In this document: piece by piece, positions 47,541 through 58,600 of the stretch
How the letters are laid out: each line of letters opens with the position of its first letter
Position numbering within the stretch: position 1 is the stretch's first letter
Origin: Ostrinia nubilalis
Taxonomy: Eukaryota > Arthropoda > Insecta > Lepidoptera > Crambidae
Direction of reading: 5' to 3'
DNA: 64,000 nucleotides
NCBI RefSeq assembly: GCF_963855985.1
Contig: NC_087098.1
Coordinates: 11,738,501 to 11,802,500, forward strand
The notes under the pieces: generated by a model
Seen by the model: only the letters and a program-made list of their open reading frames with translations
What the model was told of the DNA's origin: nothing
The model's database searches: none
Translations under genes and position numbers: made by a program

Positions 47541-47740
47541 GTGTAGAGCAGGGGTGGCCAACCGGTCGATCTCGACTATTAGTCCAGTCGATCGTGGCAA
47601 GGCAAAAAATACTACTCGATTGTGTACTAAACTATGCTGTTTCATTTAAGATTTCAAGAAGTATGTAAGTGGTAGATCGCCCAGAGTTTAGTAAACAGTA
47701 GATCTTATGTCTAATCAAGTTGGCCACCCCTGGTGTAGAG
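47541..47740. mobile_element. hAT-type MITE with 8-bp target duplication
   Basis: The element 47,549-47,732 begins CAGGGGTGGCCAAC and ends GTTGGCCACCCCTG (perfect 14-bp inverted ends). It is flanked on both sides by GTGTAGAG (47,541-47,548 and 47,733-47,740). An 8-bp duplication and CAGGGGTG-type ends are the hallmark of hAT elements. At 184 bp it is non-autonomous. Confidence 0.92.
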
Positions 47741-47967
47741 CTTGGCTCTACATGAGATCTGAAGAAGACTTTTTCACATGCGAGCCATACGGTTCGTCTT
47801 AGGTATACATGAAAATGTGAAAATGCTTTAGGTGGTATATTAATTCCGTAAACGAAGTCAGCTATTTTATTACATGAATTGCGAATTAACGCTACTTACT
47901 CGTAGTTTCACTCTAGTCATATTGGAATAAGCATAAGAGAAAACAAAAGAATCACTGTATTTAAGAT

Positions 47968-47973
47968 TTTATT
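47968..47973 (-). terminator. AATAAA poly(A) signal, JHBP gene 2
   Basis: AATAAA on the minus strand, about 25 nt beyond the stop of the second JHBP gene. Confidence 0.6.
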
Positions 47974-47997
47974 TACTTTAATAAAACTTTGGATTTA

Positions 47998-50838
47998 TCA
48001 GTTTAAAGCCAGTTCTTCGACTGGTACCGCTCGGAACAAGTGGTTGACGTTTTCGATGATCTTGTCAACGATGGCCTTGATGACAGGAGGACCTACCTCC
48101 ACGACGATATCGTTGCCGTTGTTTGCTATTATCTCACGGGCTGCCCTGGCTGGAAAGAAAAAAATATTTTGAATTTATTCTGTTCTGGATTCGAATTTTT
48201 TGAGATTTGAATATTGGAAATTGATGCCAGTCATGTTGAATATTGGAAATATTTTGATGCTAGTCATAGCCTGGTAGAGCCACACGATGTGAAAAAAAAA
48301 ATTGCAGGCAGACTGAGATTTGCAATTTTGGGAATAAGAAATCCCGTTTGGTTAGAAACGACATCTTACAGTTTGACTGTCCAACGAAACACGCCTTCTT
48401 TTCTATGTTTGTAAGCATATGTTAAGCTGAGTTGCACCACCTTATTTTAACCGTAACAATTAATAACAATAAATGGTGCTTTTTGTATGAAGTTTGACAA
48501 ATTTTTAAAGTAAGATGGTGCAACCCAACCTAAGTGTTTGATATTAGTTTCCAATGGGATAGACATAATATAAAATAGCGAAGTAAGTTAATAGGTATTA
48601 TTATTATGTAGGTTACTGTATCCTTTTGAGGTATTGAATTTAGATTTCGACTTTTATTTTATCCTTTTGCCTTTCGCATTAGGTACAGGCACCTTCACAT
48701 CAATTATTACCGAATTAATAAAACTGTTACGTAGTTGGGTCACTGATCAAATTTAATTACCACTCCGACTTCGCTAAATGTTATCAAATTCTGGTATTTT
48801 GTAATAACGCCCTAATTGCCTGATATTTCAATTAGTAGATTCAATGAAAAAGAAATTAGCGATTAAGGTCGGTAATTATTTTGCTGTTAGCTGTAATTGT
48901 TATTATAATATCATTTGATCAAAATTATGAGTATTTAATCTATTTATACTCGTAGCATTGTTATAATTGTTTCGTGGAACCAAAGGTTAATTTATTGGAT
49001 AGAAAATTCGATGATAATCCTTTAATTTAGTTTAGATTAGTGCTATGAAATTGAATGAAAATAAGAAGTAGATTATACGGTTCTTGATGTAATGTAGAGT
49101 TCAACAAAAATTACTACCTACTTTTATGAGCGTAATATTTCGCTTGATTGATATACTCGTAGGTACTATTTGGTGAATCTTAAATTATGAAATCTGTTGT
49201 AATAATATGTTGTTCTTTTAACTTACACATAAGTTCGTTTCCATTGAATAGATTCTCGAAGTTAACATGCGCCTTATCTTTGAGTTCGTAGGTGTAGGAT
49301 GATCCTTTTATATGCCAATGCTTCTTGCCGTCTTTGCCGATTTTCTCAACGATGTTACTGGCCACGTTCATTTGTATCTTATCTGAAACAAAAGTGATAG
49401 TTGACAAAATATTACTCAGGTATTTTGATACCTAATTGGGAACAACCCACTTGATGCCCACGTGTTAACCTTTAATAAAAAGGTGAATTCTTTTGGCATA
49501 AAACGAAAGATAATAATTAAAATTGTGTATTTTTTATTGAAATACCCATTTCAACTGACTGTGAAAATTGCATCTAGTAAATAGAAGGGTCGTGCTCCAG
49601 TAGTGGAGACTAAATGACTTGATAATTATGAACCACAAATTAAAATTATAGATCATTCACCAATCCTGTCTCAAGACTGATGGCTTACTTCGATGCTCCC
49701 TGAGAACTGGAATAAAAAATAGGAAACTTACTTAGTTCTACTTGAGCTCTGCCCTTGCCTTCAATGGGCAGCACCAGAAGCCTCCCATGCATCTCATAGT
49801 TGCCCTCAGCACGGACGTTGCAGAGGAAATTCGTTAACAACTTCGATGCTGCTAAGTCTCGCCTGTAATATTCAAAGGTAAGAATTACATTTTTTCTAAG
49901 AAAAGAAAATGTGTATGAATATTTACATTCCTTCTTAAAAAGAGATTTAAATGGAGCTACTTGTTACCAAATGAAATACCATAATAATTATTTGAAATAA
50001 ATTTTGTATAAACCTGTTGTAGACCCATCTTATTGCTTCCAGAAAAAAGACCGCCTAAGTTGTTCGTTTCCAACAATTATGTTTGTAGAGATACTTAGTT
50101 TTGTGTAATGTGTATGTATTCTATCTATCTATGCCACACTGCTTGCTGCCTTATGTGCTGATCTATAGCCAAATAACTAACACTATTTAGGTTTTATTTA
50201 TAAATAGAAACACTCACTCAATTTTAGTAGCAACGCATCCCTTTAACCCTGTCACCGCCATATTGTTGACAATAAGCTGCAGGCTGGCTGTGCTGGCGTC
50301 AACGGTTCTAATTACCAGGGGATCGAGGGCCTGGACGGCGTATTGCGGCATACCATTCGCGAACATCGGCAGGAGGGCTTGGGTTGATCGTTTCAAGCAT
50401 TTCGCATCGTGTGATGCGCATTTTGTTATGTATGGCACTGGAATGAATGGAGTCAATGACACAATTAGTTACCGTGTTTTGTTTGGTTCAATAGTATGTT
50501 TTTTTTATATCTAACGCATTTGAATAATGTACTATAATAATTACTCGTACAGTCAGTGTCAAATATCTAGTTCTTTACACCCAATGTAGCCAAAAAGTTC
50601 GTAACACTGTCTTTGTTAAAATAAGTTTGTGTTCACAACTTTTTGACGACAATGGGTGGCATGAACTATTTGACGCTGACTGTAGGTACTTTATTGTTAA
50701 CATTGTTTTCTGTGTGTTTTTCACTTCTAGCTTTTTAAAAGTATTTTTACCTTTGAAATAAAAAAAAAACAAACCTGCGTTAACGCCTGCCAAGGCCACG
50801 ACACAAAATACAAACACCAGAAGTATTTTCTGCGACAT
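47998..50838 (-). CDS. JHBP/takeout-family secreted protein, gene 2 (240 aa, 5 exons)
   Basis: Exons: 50,775-50,838, 50,218-50,437, 49,732-49,862, 49,227-49,382 and 47,998-48,149, GT-AG throughout, phases 1, 2, 1, 1, open to TGA. Exon 1 encodes a signal peptide (MSQKILLVFVFCVVALAGV). Exon 2 has KCASHDAKC (C-x6-C), YAVQALDPLVIRTVD and GLKGC; exon 3 has FLCNV and GRLLVLPIEGKG; exon 4 has GKDGKKHWHIKGSSYTYEL and FENLFNGNELM; exon 5 carries EVGPPVIKAIVDKI and ends AVPVEELALN. This is a full-length JHBP-domain protein, likely a secreted hydrophobic-ligand carrier; the ligand is not shown. The C-x6-C spacing is that of the N-terminal disulfide of lepidopteran haemolymph JHBPs; the other two conserved cysteines are about 20 residues apart. 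MITEs sit in introns 1 and 4. Confidence 0.93.
48422..48533. mobile_element. MITE with TGAGTTGCACCA ends, in JHBP gene 2 intron 4
   Basis: TTAAGCTGAGTTGCACCACC at the left is mirrored by GTAAGATGGTGCAACCCAAC-type sequence at the right (some mismatches). It is an uninterrupted relative of 42,785-43,101. Confidence 0.75.
50548..50685. mobile_element. Tc1/mariner-type MITE in JHBP gene 2 intron 1
   Basis: TACAGTCAGTGTCAAAT at the left is mirrored by TTTGACGCTGACTGTA at the right. With TA as the duplicated target, the element starts CAGTCAG. An inner pair (ACACCCAATG/GACAATGGGTG) extends the hairpin. The split copy around the BEL/Pao element (21,691) is a relative. Confidence 0.8.
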
Positions 50839-51349
50839 GACGAAAACTACACAACGTACCTTGATGAACTAAACTACAATTAAATGGTTTGGCTAACGAC
50901 CAAGTTATATAGGGACCGGATTTTTACAATGACGGAAACTTTCTTAATTAGGTGGCTATTAATAGTTGATTTTGTTGATCATCGTGATGAGCTCACTAAT
51001 ATTTATATTTCATCACAATGTAAAGTTTCCATGAATCGGCGGTGAGAGAGTAACATTCCCTTGGATCTGGGTTCGATTCCCAGATGGCATGGACATTATT
51101 TAGTGTTACAAACGTTTGTAATAGGTACAATGTAGTGTAGTGCAGTAAAAATGTAGAGTCTAATGTTCTGTCCAATATGAAGGTATGTAATTATCTCGTT
51201 ACATTTGGATACTCTTGAGTGAGTTTCACCTAAAGTGGTTTCCAAAACCATATTCTGTTTTTATATGCTTTTTGAAAGATATTTTTGTTAGATACATAAT
51301 ATGAGTTCTCCGAAGTTAAAATAAAATATTTCATTAAATAAGAGACACT
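50839..51349. other. Short spacer between JHBP genes 2 and 3, with a tRNA-like remnant
   Basis: Only 511 bp separate the ATG of gene 2 from the stop of gene 3. Besides the TATA-like box, a B-box-like GGGTTCGATTCCCAG at about 51,068-51,082 suggests a decayed SINE or tRNA-like piece. No canonical AATAAA was seen right after the gene 3 stop. Confidence 0.45.
50905..50911 (-). promoter_or_regulatory. TATA-like box, JHBP gene 2
   Basis: CTATATAACTTGG on the minus strand, about 67 bp upstream of the ATG. Confidence 0.6.
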
Positions 51350-54075
51350 TTAATCAAGAGTCAAGTCTTCAGTCGGAACTGCTTCGAAGAAATGATGGAT
51401 GGTGTCCACCACCCTGGCCACGACAGTCTTGATGACAGGAGAACCGACCTCCCTGATGATTTCGTTCCCGCTTTGCGCTATCACTCCTTCTGCCGCTTGA
51501 CCTGGCAAAAAAAAAACATGAGTAGAATATGCTACAAAAATAATATTCCTAAGGTGGCAGTCGCCAACAAATGAGTCAATAATGTATCATATCAGTAGGT
51601 TGGGATACGACCTGCCCCGGCTTCACACAGGTGCTAAGTCTAGCTAAGTCAGCCGTTTGGTGTAATGGTTTCGATACGGACTACTATGCCGAGAGGTCCC
51701 GGGTTCGATTCCTGGCCGGGCAGAAATTGAAATGATGAATTTTAATTTCTGTGTTGGGTCTGGGTGTTACTATTTATAATATGTATGTATTTACAAAAAA
51801 GAAAAAGTATTTGGGTAATGTTATATCCGTTGTCTAGTACCCATTGTACAAGCTTTGCTTAGTTTGGGACTCGAAGTGTAAAAATTAAATATTTATTTAA
51901 GTACCTATACACTAAACCTTCCTCATGAATCACTCTATCTATGTATAAAAATAATCGCTACAAAATCTAAGCATACTCGTACATAGGGACAGACAGCAGA
52001 AAGTGGCTTTGTTTATATACTATGTAGTGATTAGTGACTAGCATTAGGTAGGTATTTGTATTTTTATAAGAGTTTATAAGATGTACATTTGGATTCATTG
52101 CAGTACTCACAATGAGACTTCGTAATGATTGATAACTTCCTTAACATCTAGTTGAGAAATTATGTATCTAATTAGTTGCCTTTGTAGCAATCGTTACATA
52201 GAACCATTGAGCCTTTTTTTATGTTCTATTTAACGCTTAATTAAGGAAATCACGCAAAAGAAACATCAGCAATTGTATGATAAAATGTGAAGTCATTACT
52301 TTTCATTGAGTAGTTCAAAACATAATAATACAACCAATGCTTTTGTATGAAGTTAAAAAAATGATATTTTATTGTATTATGCAGGACTACGACAGTCCAT
52401 CGATGGACATAAGTGAATGAGAAAACAAAGAAAATGATCCAGCTTTTTCTAGTTACTGTCCGCTATTCCATTAAGGTCGTCGGTCCATCGAAGAAGGAGC
52501 CGAGATGAGGTCTTGTTCGATTCCAGAACACAATTTGTTCTGAGACAGATATGGCGGGCTAGCCCTCTGCTACTTAAACTAAGCATTTTAGAATTAAGGT
52601 AACTCACCTAACACCCTGTTTCCATTGAAAAGATTTTCAAATCTGACAGTAGACCTGTCTTTCAGGTCGTAAGTGTGCGACCAGCTCTTGACAGTCCAAT
52701 GATTTTTCCCGTCTTTCCCTTGCTTATCACTAATGTCCATGTTGACGTCAATTACTGCTTTTTCTATAATAAAAATTACAATAACGTTTAGTCAACAAAA
52801 TGATGTCGTGCCAAGCGTGCCCAAACAACTACACGCAGGAAGATTTCTCTAAATCTTAATCTCGCATGAGTTTTTTTTTACTTTCTTTAGAGTTTGTTAT
52901 GTGTAAAAGTGACATTAATAAATCTTTGTCAAGAAATACATGAGTTTTGAAGTATTTTTGATGACTTTTCTACTATACTTACTAAGATCCACGTGAACTT
53001 TTCCATTGCCTTCGATGGGCAGTACCAGTAATCGCCCAGACATGACATAGTGTCCATCTAAAGTGGCATCACACTGTATTCTCAGGAACAGTTTTGAGTT
53101 TTTTGCATCCCGTCTGAAAATAAAATGTCACTTAATTACTTAATTACTATAAATTGAAATAAGTTGGTCCACAAGGACCAACTTATTTCTAAGCCGTTGA
53201 TAAATCTACAAAAATCCTGGAAGCTGAAATTAGTTGTTGTCAAAATTAAAAAATACATAATGTATTTCACTTAGTAAACATTACAGGCACTGAAAACATT
53301 GGTGGAAATGTGGAAATAGAGATACTAAGATGTTTTATATACTGCCAAGAACATCCATTAATTAGTTTAACTGTACTTGTACTTGTCTAACTTGTATAAC
53401 CGTATGCACTTACTGAGCCTTCTTCGCTATGCAATTCCTTAGCCCTTTAACTGTTACGTTGTCCAACAACAATTTGAGAGTTGGAGACGACGAATCTATA
53501 TTTTTGAAGAATACTGGATCCAAAGTCTCGACCCCGAACTCTGGGATGCCCGCAGTGTAAATGGGTATAGCTGCTTTCGTTGACTCTTTCGCACATTTGT
53601 CATCGTCTCCTTTGCATTTGAGGAATGTCACTGAAGAAATAAATTATTTTTTCCAAAATCAAGAAAGTTAAATTCATAAATTCCTATTAAATATTTAAGG
53701 CGAAAATAAAAATTAAACTTTCCAAACAAGGAGGATTTTGATTTGAAATCATGGTTATAGCAAAGAATACGTCATGAGCCCCACTCTTATTCTTAACATC
53801 TATTAATTATTATTCATCATTGGTTTTTAGCATAGCAGGGTAAGTTAAAAGTTAAATTATGAAAAGATTGTGAAAGAAAAGAAAACATATTTTATTGTTT
53901 TTTAACCATCCGAACTCTGTAGCTGCAAATTTTCTAGTTCTAGTCATAATAAAGTAAAAAATACAGTATTGGACAAAAAAAGTGAATTAAGTGAGTGAAA
54001 AGCGTCCATCAAATTACCTGGATCAGCATTAATCACTGTGACCAGCACACTCACTAGCAATAAATACGAGAGCAT
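51350..54075 (-). CDS. JHBP/takeout-family secreted protein, gene 3 (237 aa, 5 exons)
   Basis: Exons: 54,018-54,075, 53,414-53,630, 52,983-53,113, 52,608-52,763 and 51,350-51,501, GT-AG introns, phases 1, 2, 1, 1, open to TAA. Exon 1 is a signal peptide (MLSYLLLVSVLVTVINA). Exon 2 has KCKGDDDKC (C-x6-C), the FGVETLDPVFF region and GLRNC; exon 3 has IQCDATLDGHYVMSGRLL and LPIEGNG; exon 4 has GKDGKNHWTVKSWSHTYDL and FENLFNGNRVL; exon 5 has EIIREVGSPVIKTVVARV and ends AVPTEDLTLD. Protein wording is closest to gene 4 (shared ETLDP, YVMSGRLL, REVGSPVI/REIGSPVI), so these two look like the most recent duplicates. Expected role: secreted carrier of a hydrophobic ligand; the ligand is unproven. Intron 4 holds a SINE and intron 2 a perfect hairpin. 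Confidence 0.93.
51645..51900 (+). mobile_element. tRNA-derived SINE, copy 1 (JHBP gene 3 intron 4)
   Basis: A-box-like TTTGGTGTAATGG, then CGGACTACTATGCCGAGAGG and B-box GGTTCGATTCC, followed by CGGGCAGAAATTGAAATGAT and a tail with ATATCCGTTGTCTAGTACCC. The copy at 58,484-58,726 has the same structure, which defines the family. No clear target duplication was seen here. Confidence 0.85.
53156..53189. repeat. Perfect hairpin, 15-bp arms, 4-nt loop (JHBP gene 3 intron 2)
   Basis: GAAATAAGTTGGTCC, loop ACAA, then GGACCAACTTATTTC. It lies about 43 bp downstream of the exon 3 acceptor side. Function unknown. Confidence 0.75.
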
Positions 54076-54152
54076 CTTTCTTAAAACTATGCACAACCGA
54101 AAAGACAGAATAACTTACATAAACTGCATGAAGGAAGATATCAACACTCAGT

Positions 54153-54159
54153 TATAAAG
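54153..54159 (-). promoter_or_regulatory. TATA-like box, JHBP gene 3
   Basis: CCTTTATAACTGAG on the minus strand, about 78 bp upstream of the ATG. Confidence 0.5.
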
Positions 54160-54243
54160 GACTTTGGTATTACGTTAACAATGGCGTATAATCATCTCCG
54201 TGATTTGAAATACTTGTCTATTGATAACTATTAACTGGCAATT

Positions 54244-54700
54244 ATGTCCTGCTTAGCTGATACAGGATGCGTTTGTGAGACATTATTTTATACGATGTGG
54301 TGGTCGCTTACTATGGGCCTCATAAGAAGACTCAAGGTCACCCAAAGGGCGATGGAGCGGGCTATGCTCGGAGTTTCCCTGCGTGATCGAATTAGAAATA
54401 AGGAGACCTGCAGGAGAACCAAAGTGACCGACATAGCTCGCAGAATTGCTAAAATCTAGTGGCAGTGGGCAGGGCACATAGCTCGTAGAGGTGATGGCCG
54501 TTGTGGCAGCAAAGTTCTCGAGTGGCAACCACGGGCTGAAAGACGTAACGTGGGCAGGCCTCCTACTAGGTGGATCGACGATCTGGTGAAGGTCGCGGGA
54601 AGAAGTTGGATGTGGGCAGCGCAGGACCAGTCGTTAAGGAAAGCCTCGGGGGAGGCCTTTTGTCATGCAGTGAACGAAGTGTTGACGTGTGACGAATGAA
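54244..54700 (+). pseudogene. RTE-type ORF C-terminus, decayed fragment
   Basis: From 54,316 the frame reads LIRRLKVTQRAMERAMLGVS and DIARRIAKI, meets a TAG at 54,457, then continues WQWAGHIARRGDGR, VGRPPTRWIDDLVKVAG and GEAF. This is the characteristic C-terminal tail of RTE-clade ORF proteins. It is 5'-truncated, with one in-frame stop and a damaged 3' end. It lies between JHBP genes 3 and 4. Confidence 0.88.
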
Positions 54701-55221
54701 GTGAAACGTCAAAGCCCAGCATCGGAACACTGATAAAAACGTTCATACCTACCAAATTTTGTAACTTAAACTAATTTTCATGCTGAATGCCTTTCTTAAG
54801 TTTATGACTTTTTTCTTCAAAATATAACAACAAACTAGAAACCATTGCTGTACAAGCCCTTGCTGCCTATAAAAAATCGCCCTGTACAGTTAAAGATAAA
54901 CAAGTTCAAAGAAAAGGAGTTAATATGCTGCATGCGGTCTGAAGATGACGATACTACATATTTATTGATAGTTTACAAAACATACTCGACCTTTGCCTAC
55001 TGGCCTTGTTTGTATGAAGGATTTAAAAAACGTCACCAGCTGATTTCTTCTTCTAGTTTAGCAAAATACACTCTTGACGTTGTTCACAAGGTTTAAAACA
55101 GTGTGTTCTCAGTAGATATCTTAGTCTGTTTAAATAATATTCAAGTGTAAGGTATGCTATGTTAACAGTGATTTCTAATATTACAACTACATTCTACTCC
55201 TTCACACATCACACATCATAC
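54701..55221. other. Intergenic DNA, nothing recognised
   Basis: An 83-codon plus frame (54,845-55,096) has no recognisable family. Confidence 0.45.
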
Positions 55222-55340
55222 AGGTAGCAGGAAGGCGCTGGACGCAGGCCGCTATCAACCAAGCAACATGGAAAGCATTGGGGGAGGCCTATGTTCAGCA
55301 GTGGACATCCTATGGCTGAGATGATGATGATGATGATTGT
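55222..55340 (+). mobile_element. RTE-type 3' fragment with (ATG)n tail
   Basis: GGTAGCAGGAAGGCGCTGGA, then GCATTGGGGGAGGCCTATG and GTTCAGCAGTGGACATCC, ending GATGATGATGATGATG. It is the clearest example of the ATG-tail subfamily end in this window. Confidence 0.9.
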
Positions 55341-55601
55341 ACTCCTTAAATGTCCTATCAATATTTATCAAAACTGCGTCATACTTCATCATTATCAGGT
55401 CATATAGTTTCCACTATAGGAGCATCATCATCTCTAATTTCCTAAGGGCAAATCAAGGTTACATGCCTTAAATTCTCCAGCCAGATAGGGAGGATATTCT
55501 TATATTCACGTGAAAAGTAGGTGTGGCTCCACACGACCTAAATAACGCATAATATTTTTAAAGATATAATATATGTGTGTATATTAATATATTTATTTCA
55601 A

Positions 55602-55607
55602 GTCTAT
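55602..55607 (-). terminator. AATAAA poly(A) signal, JHBP gene 4
   Basis: GACTTGAAATAAATATAT on the minus strand, about 7 nt beyond the stop codon. Confidence 0.6.
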
Positions 55608-55613
55608 TGCAGG

Positions 55614-58600
55614 ATTAAATCTTCCAATGGAACAGCATGGAAAAAGGTTTGAATTGCATCTGCAAGTTTAACAATGAGTGTGTTGATCACTGGTGATCCG
55701 ATTTCCCGGATGATTCCATTCCCATTGGCTGCCACGACAATCTCAGCTGCTTTGGCTGTAAAAATAATAAAAAGTTAAATATTTTTAATTAGGTATGTAC
55801 TTAATTAGAAAGTTAAAATGTCGCTATGAACTTTAAAAATTCAATGATGATAGGTAATCCATAAAAATTCCGACTGCGCTGAAAGAGAATTGCACACGTG
55901 ATGCCCTTTCAAAACTGGGGCTAAAACTGTCCTTTTCCTGAGTCTCAAAATATACAAAGAAAGTAAAAGAATGACAAACATCCGCTCATTTATCTCACAA
56001 ACTTTCACATTTTTTTAAACATTATCAATAGTCCCGTTAATTGCAGGGCTCAAAGAGGCGGCGGGGATAGAACCCGCGTTCCTTGGACCCTAGTTTATGA
56101 TGCAATCATATCCAATGGCGAGGATTGAAATCAACACCCTGTAGAATTGCGATGGCAGACTCGAATAATATTTACCTAAAACCTCATTTCCACCGAATAA
56201 GTTTTCTAAACGGACATGCGACTGGTCCTCCAGCTCATAGGTGTACGACCAACCCTTGATAGACCAGTGTTTCTTCCCGTCTTTCCCTTGTACATCTTTC
56301 AGGGTTACATTAAAGCTAGTGACAAATCTATCTGAAAATAAAGAACAAAATAAATAATAACCTGACTGAGAAACTTGCAGAAGTAAGTAAAAATGATTTA
56401 TACAGTGTGAGTCACGTTAAAGTGTACATATGAAAATAGATGAAACTAGACCTATTTTTATCGACAAAAAATTTTTGATATTTTTTTTAATTTTTTTATA
56501 GAATTTTTTTTCTTCCAATTACTTATTGTAAGGAAAACGTAATAACTTATAAACTAAGCGGTATATCCTGATAAAATAAAAACAGTAATAATGTTAAATA
56601 ACAGGCGATACTAAAAAAATACATAAAATACACAAAAAATGCCAACAAATAATAAAAAAATATACTTATTGAAAAAAACCTGTTTTTAAATTCGTGTTTT
56701 TTTGGTTATTTGACAAATTTCTCCAAAAAATGCCTCTATAACAGGTGGTTTTTATTACTTTGTATTATTCGCTATCGTATTATCTTTGAAAAACCAAAAA
56801 TTGCATGTCTCTACCCCTATCACAACATTTGCTATGATCGTTTGAACAAAGGCCTGCCACAACATTATTCTCCGCTACAGGTAGAGACAATTTTAATTTT
56901 AACTAAAATGCTTATTTTACTTCGAAATCTTTTGTTTTTATTAGAAATCTAACTTTTCTGTATCAAAATTACAAATCTAGAGCCATTTTCAGTTTCGTTG
57001 TTAACGAAGCGTTGAATGGCGCGCCCGGAGAGGCTTAGTTCAAATGATCATTGCAAACGTTGTGATAGGGATAGAGACATGCGATTTTTGGTTTTACGAA
57101 GGTAATACGATAGAAAATAATACAAAGTAATAAAAACTACCGGTTATAGGGGCATTTTTTGGAGAAATTTATCAAATAACCAAAAAAACACTAATTTAAA
57201 ACCAGATTTTTTTCAAAAAGTATCATTTTTTATTATTTATTATATGATCAAACGAACTTACCAAGTGAAGTTCGATCTGAATTATCCTGTTTTCGCCGAA
57301 GAGATTTATTTTACCGTGTAGTACCCCTGTACGACAAGCCAATCCGCACACAATATTCAGCGTAGTAGTAGTAAAAAACAAAAGAGCGGGCAACCCCACC
57401 CCTACCACGCTGTGGGCTCGGTGTCCGAGCGGTCTCATTATATTTAGAGAAGAGATCACATTGACGTTTACCTCCAGGGAAGAAGATATAGAAATCTTCG
57501 GGTTGGGAGGGACCTTAAATCTCTTCGGCGAAAACAGGATAATTCAGATCGAACTTCACTTGGTAAGTTCGTTTGATCATATAATTATCCTGTTTTCGCC
57601 TCCGAGATTTATTTTACCGTGTAGATGTTTAGAGCATGGATCAATGTCCATGTTAAATGGTTAAGAGAGTAAATGTCAATGTACTAAATACATAATAAAG
57701 CAATATTTTTGTATTATAATCGTATTGCATCACTTATTCATAACAATAACAAGTATCACGGTCTCAACAAGATTTTGTTCATTATAGAGTATTATTATAT
57801 ACATTTATTTGTACTTCTATTAACTGTTAAGTACGACTACTGATTGTAAAAAGTTGCCAAGACAGTTGACAGAGCATCCTGTCTATCCAGCACACTGGCT
57901 AATTGTGTCAACGTTGACAGCGGCGCAAACCGCAGGCAATACTGCCGCGTGTCGCGTGCTGTGTGGGCCGAACACCCTCGTGTCGACACTCCTTTCCTAT
58001 ATTTATCCAGTTTCATCTCAGAACTGAGCTTGACGACGGTAGTGGTTAACACCGAATCGATCACAGTGACTGCAAGGCTAACACTCTGATTGTTGTAAAA
58101 CATAGGCTCACTTGCATTTTAATTAAATAAATAAATAATGTGGTTAATTAAAACTTATTAATTTATTTGGATACAGTTTGACCAGTATTCCAAAACAGTA
58201 TTAATTTGGATTCCAAGTAACACTGTTGCGAGGAAAAAGTTTGCTTTCTATTTAATAGCACCTTTTAATAGCAATCTTTTGATTCTTGAAACCTGACCTA
58301 TAAATTATAATATTTATTTAAATAATTATATATTTCAATAAATTATATGATTTCACTAACGATATTGCTAAGCGGTGGTTATTTAATGTTATTATAGGAT
58401 GCACCCGACTTTAGAATATGCTAAGATAATAGAGTAAGGTAGGTACAATGATGTAATTGAGCATTGTAAAAATATTTATTTGTCAGTCATTTGGTGTAGT
58501 GGTTTCGAAACGGACTACTATGCCGAGAGGTCCCGGGTTCGATCCCCGGCCGGGCAGAAATTGAATTGATACATTTTAATTTCTGTGATGGGTCTAGGTG

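Noticed and set aside
51645..51730. Possible functional tRNA gene
   Set aside because: A- and B-box-like sequences are followed by a SINE body, and the same unit occurs at 58,484 with target duplications; the cloverleaf is not intact.
57223..57459. 78-codon minus frame with wording shared with 62,197-62,388 plus
   Set aside because: The similarity is explained by the DNA-level inverted repeats, not by a conserved protein.
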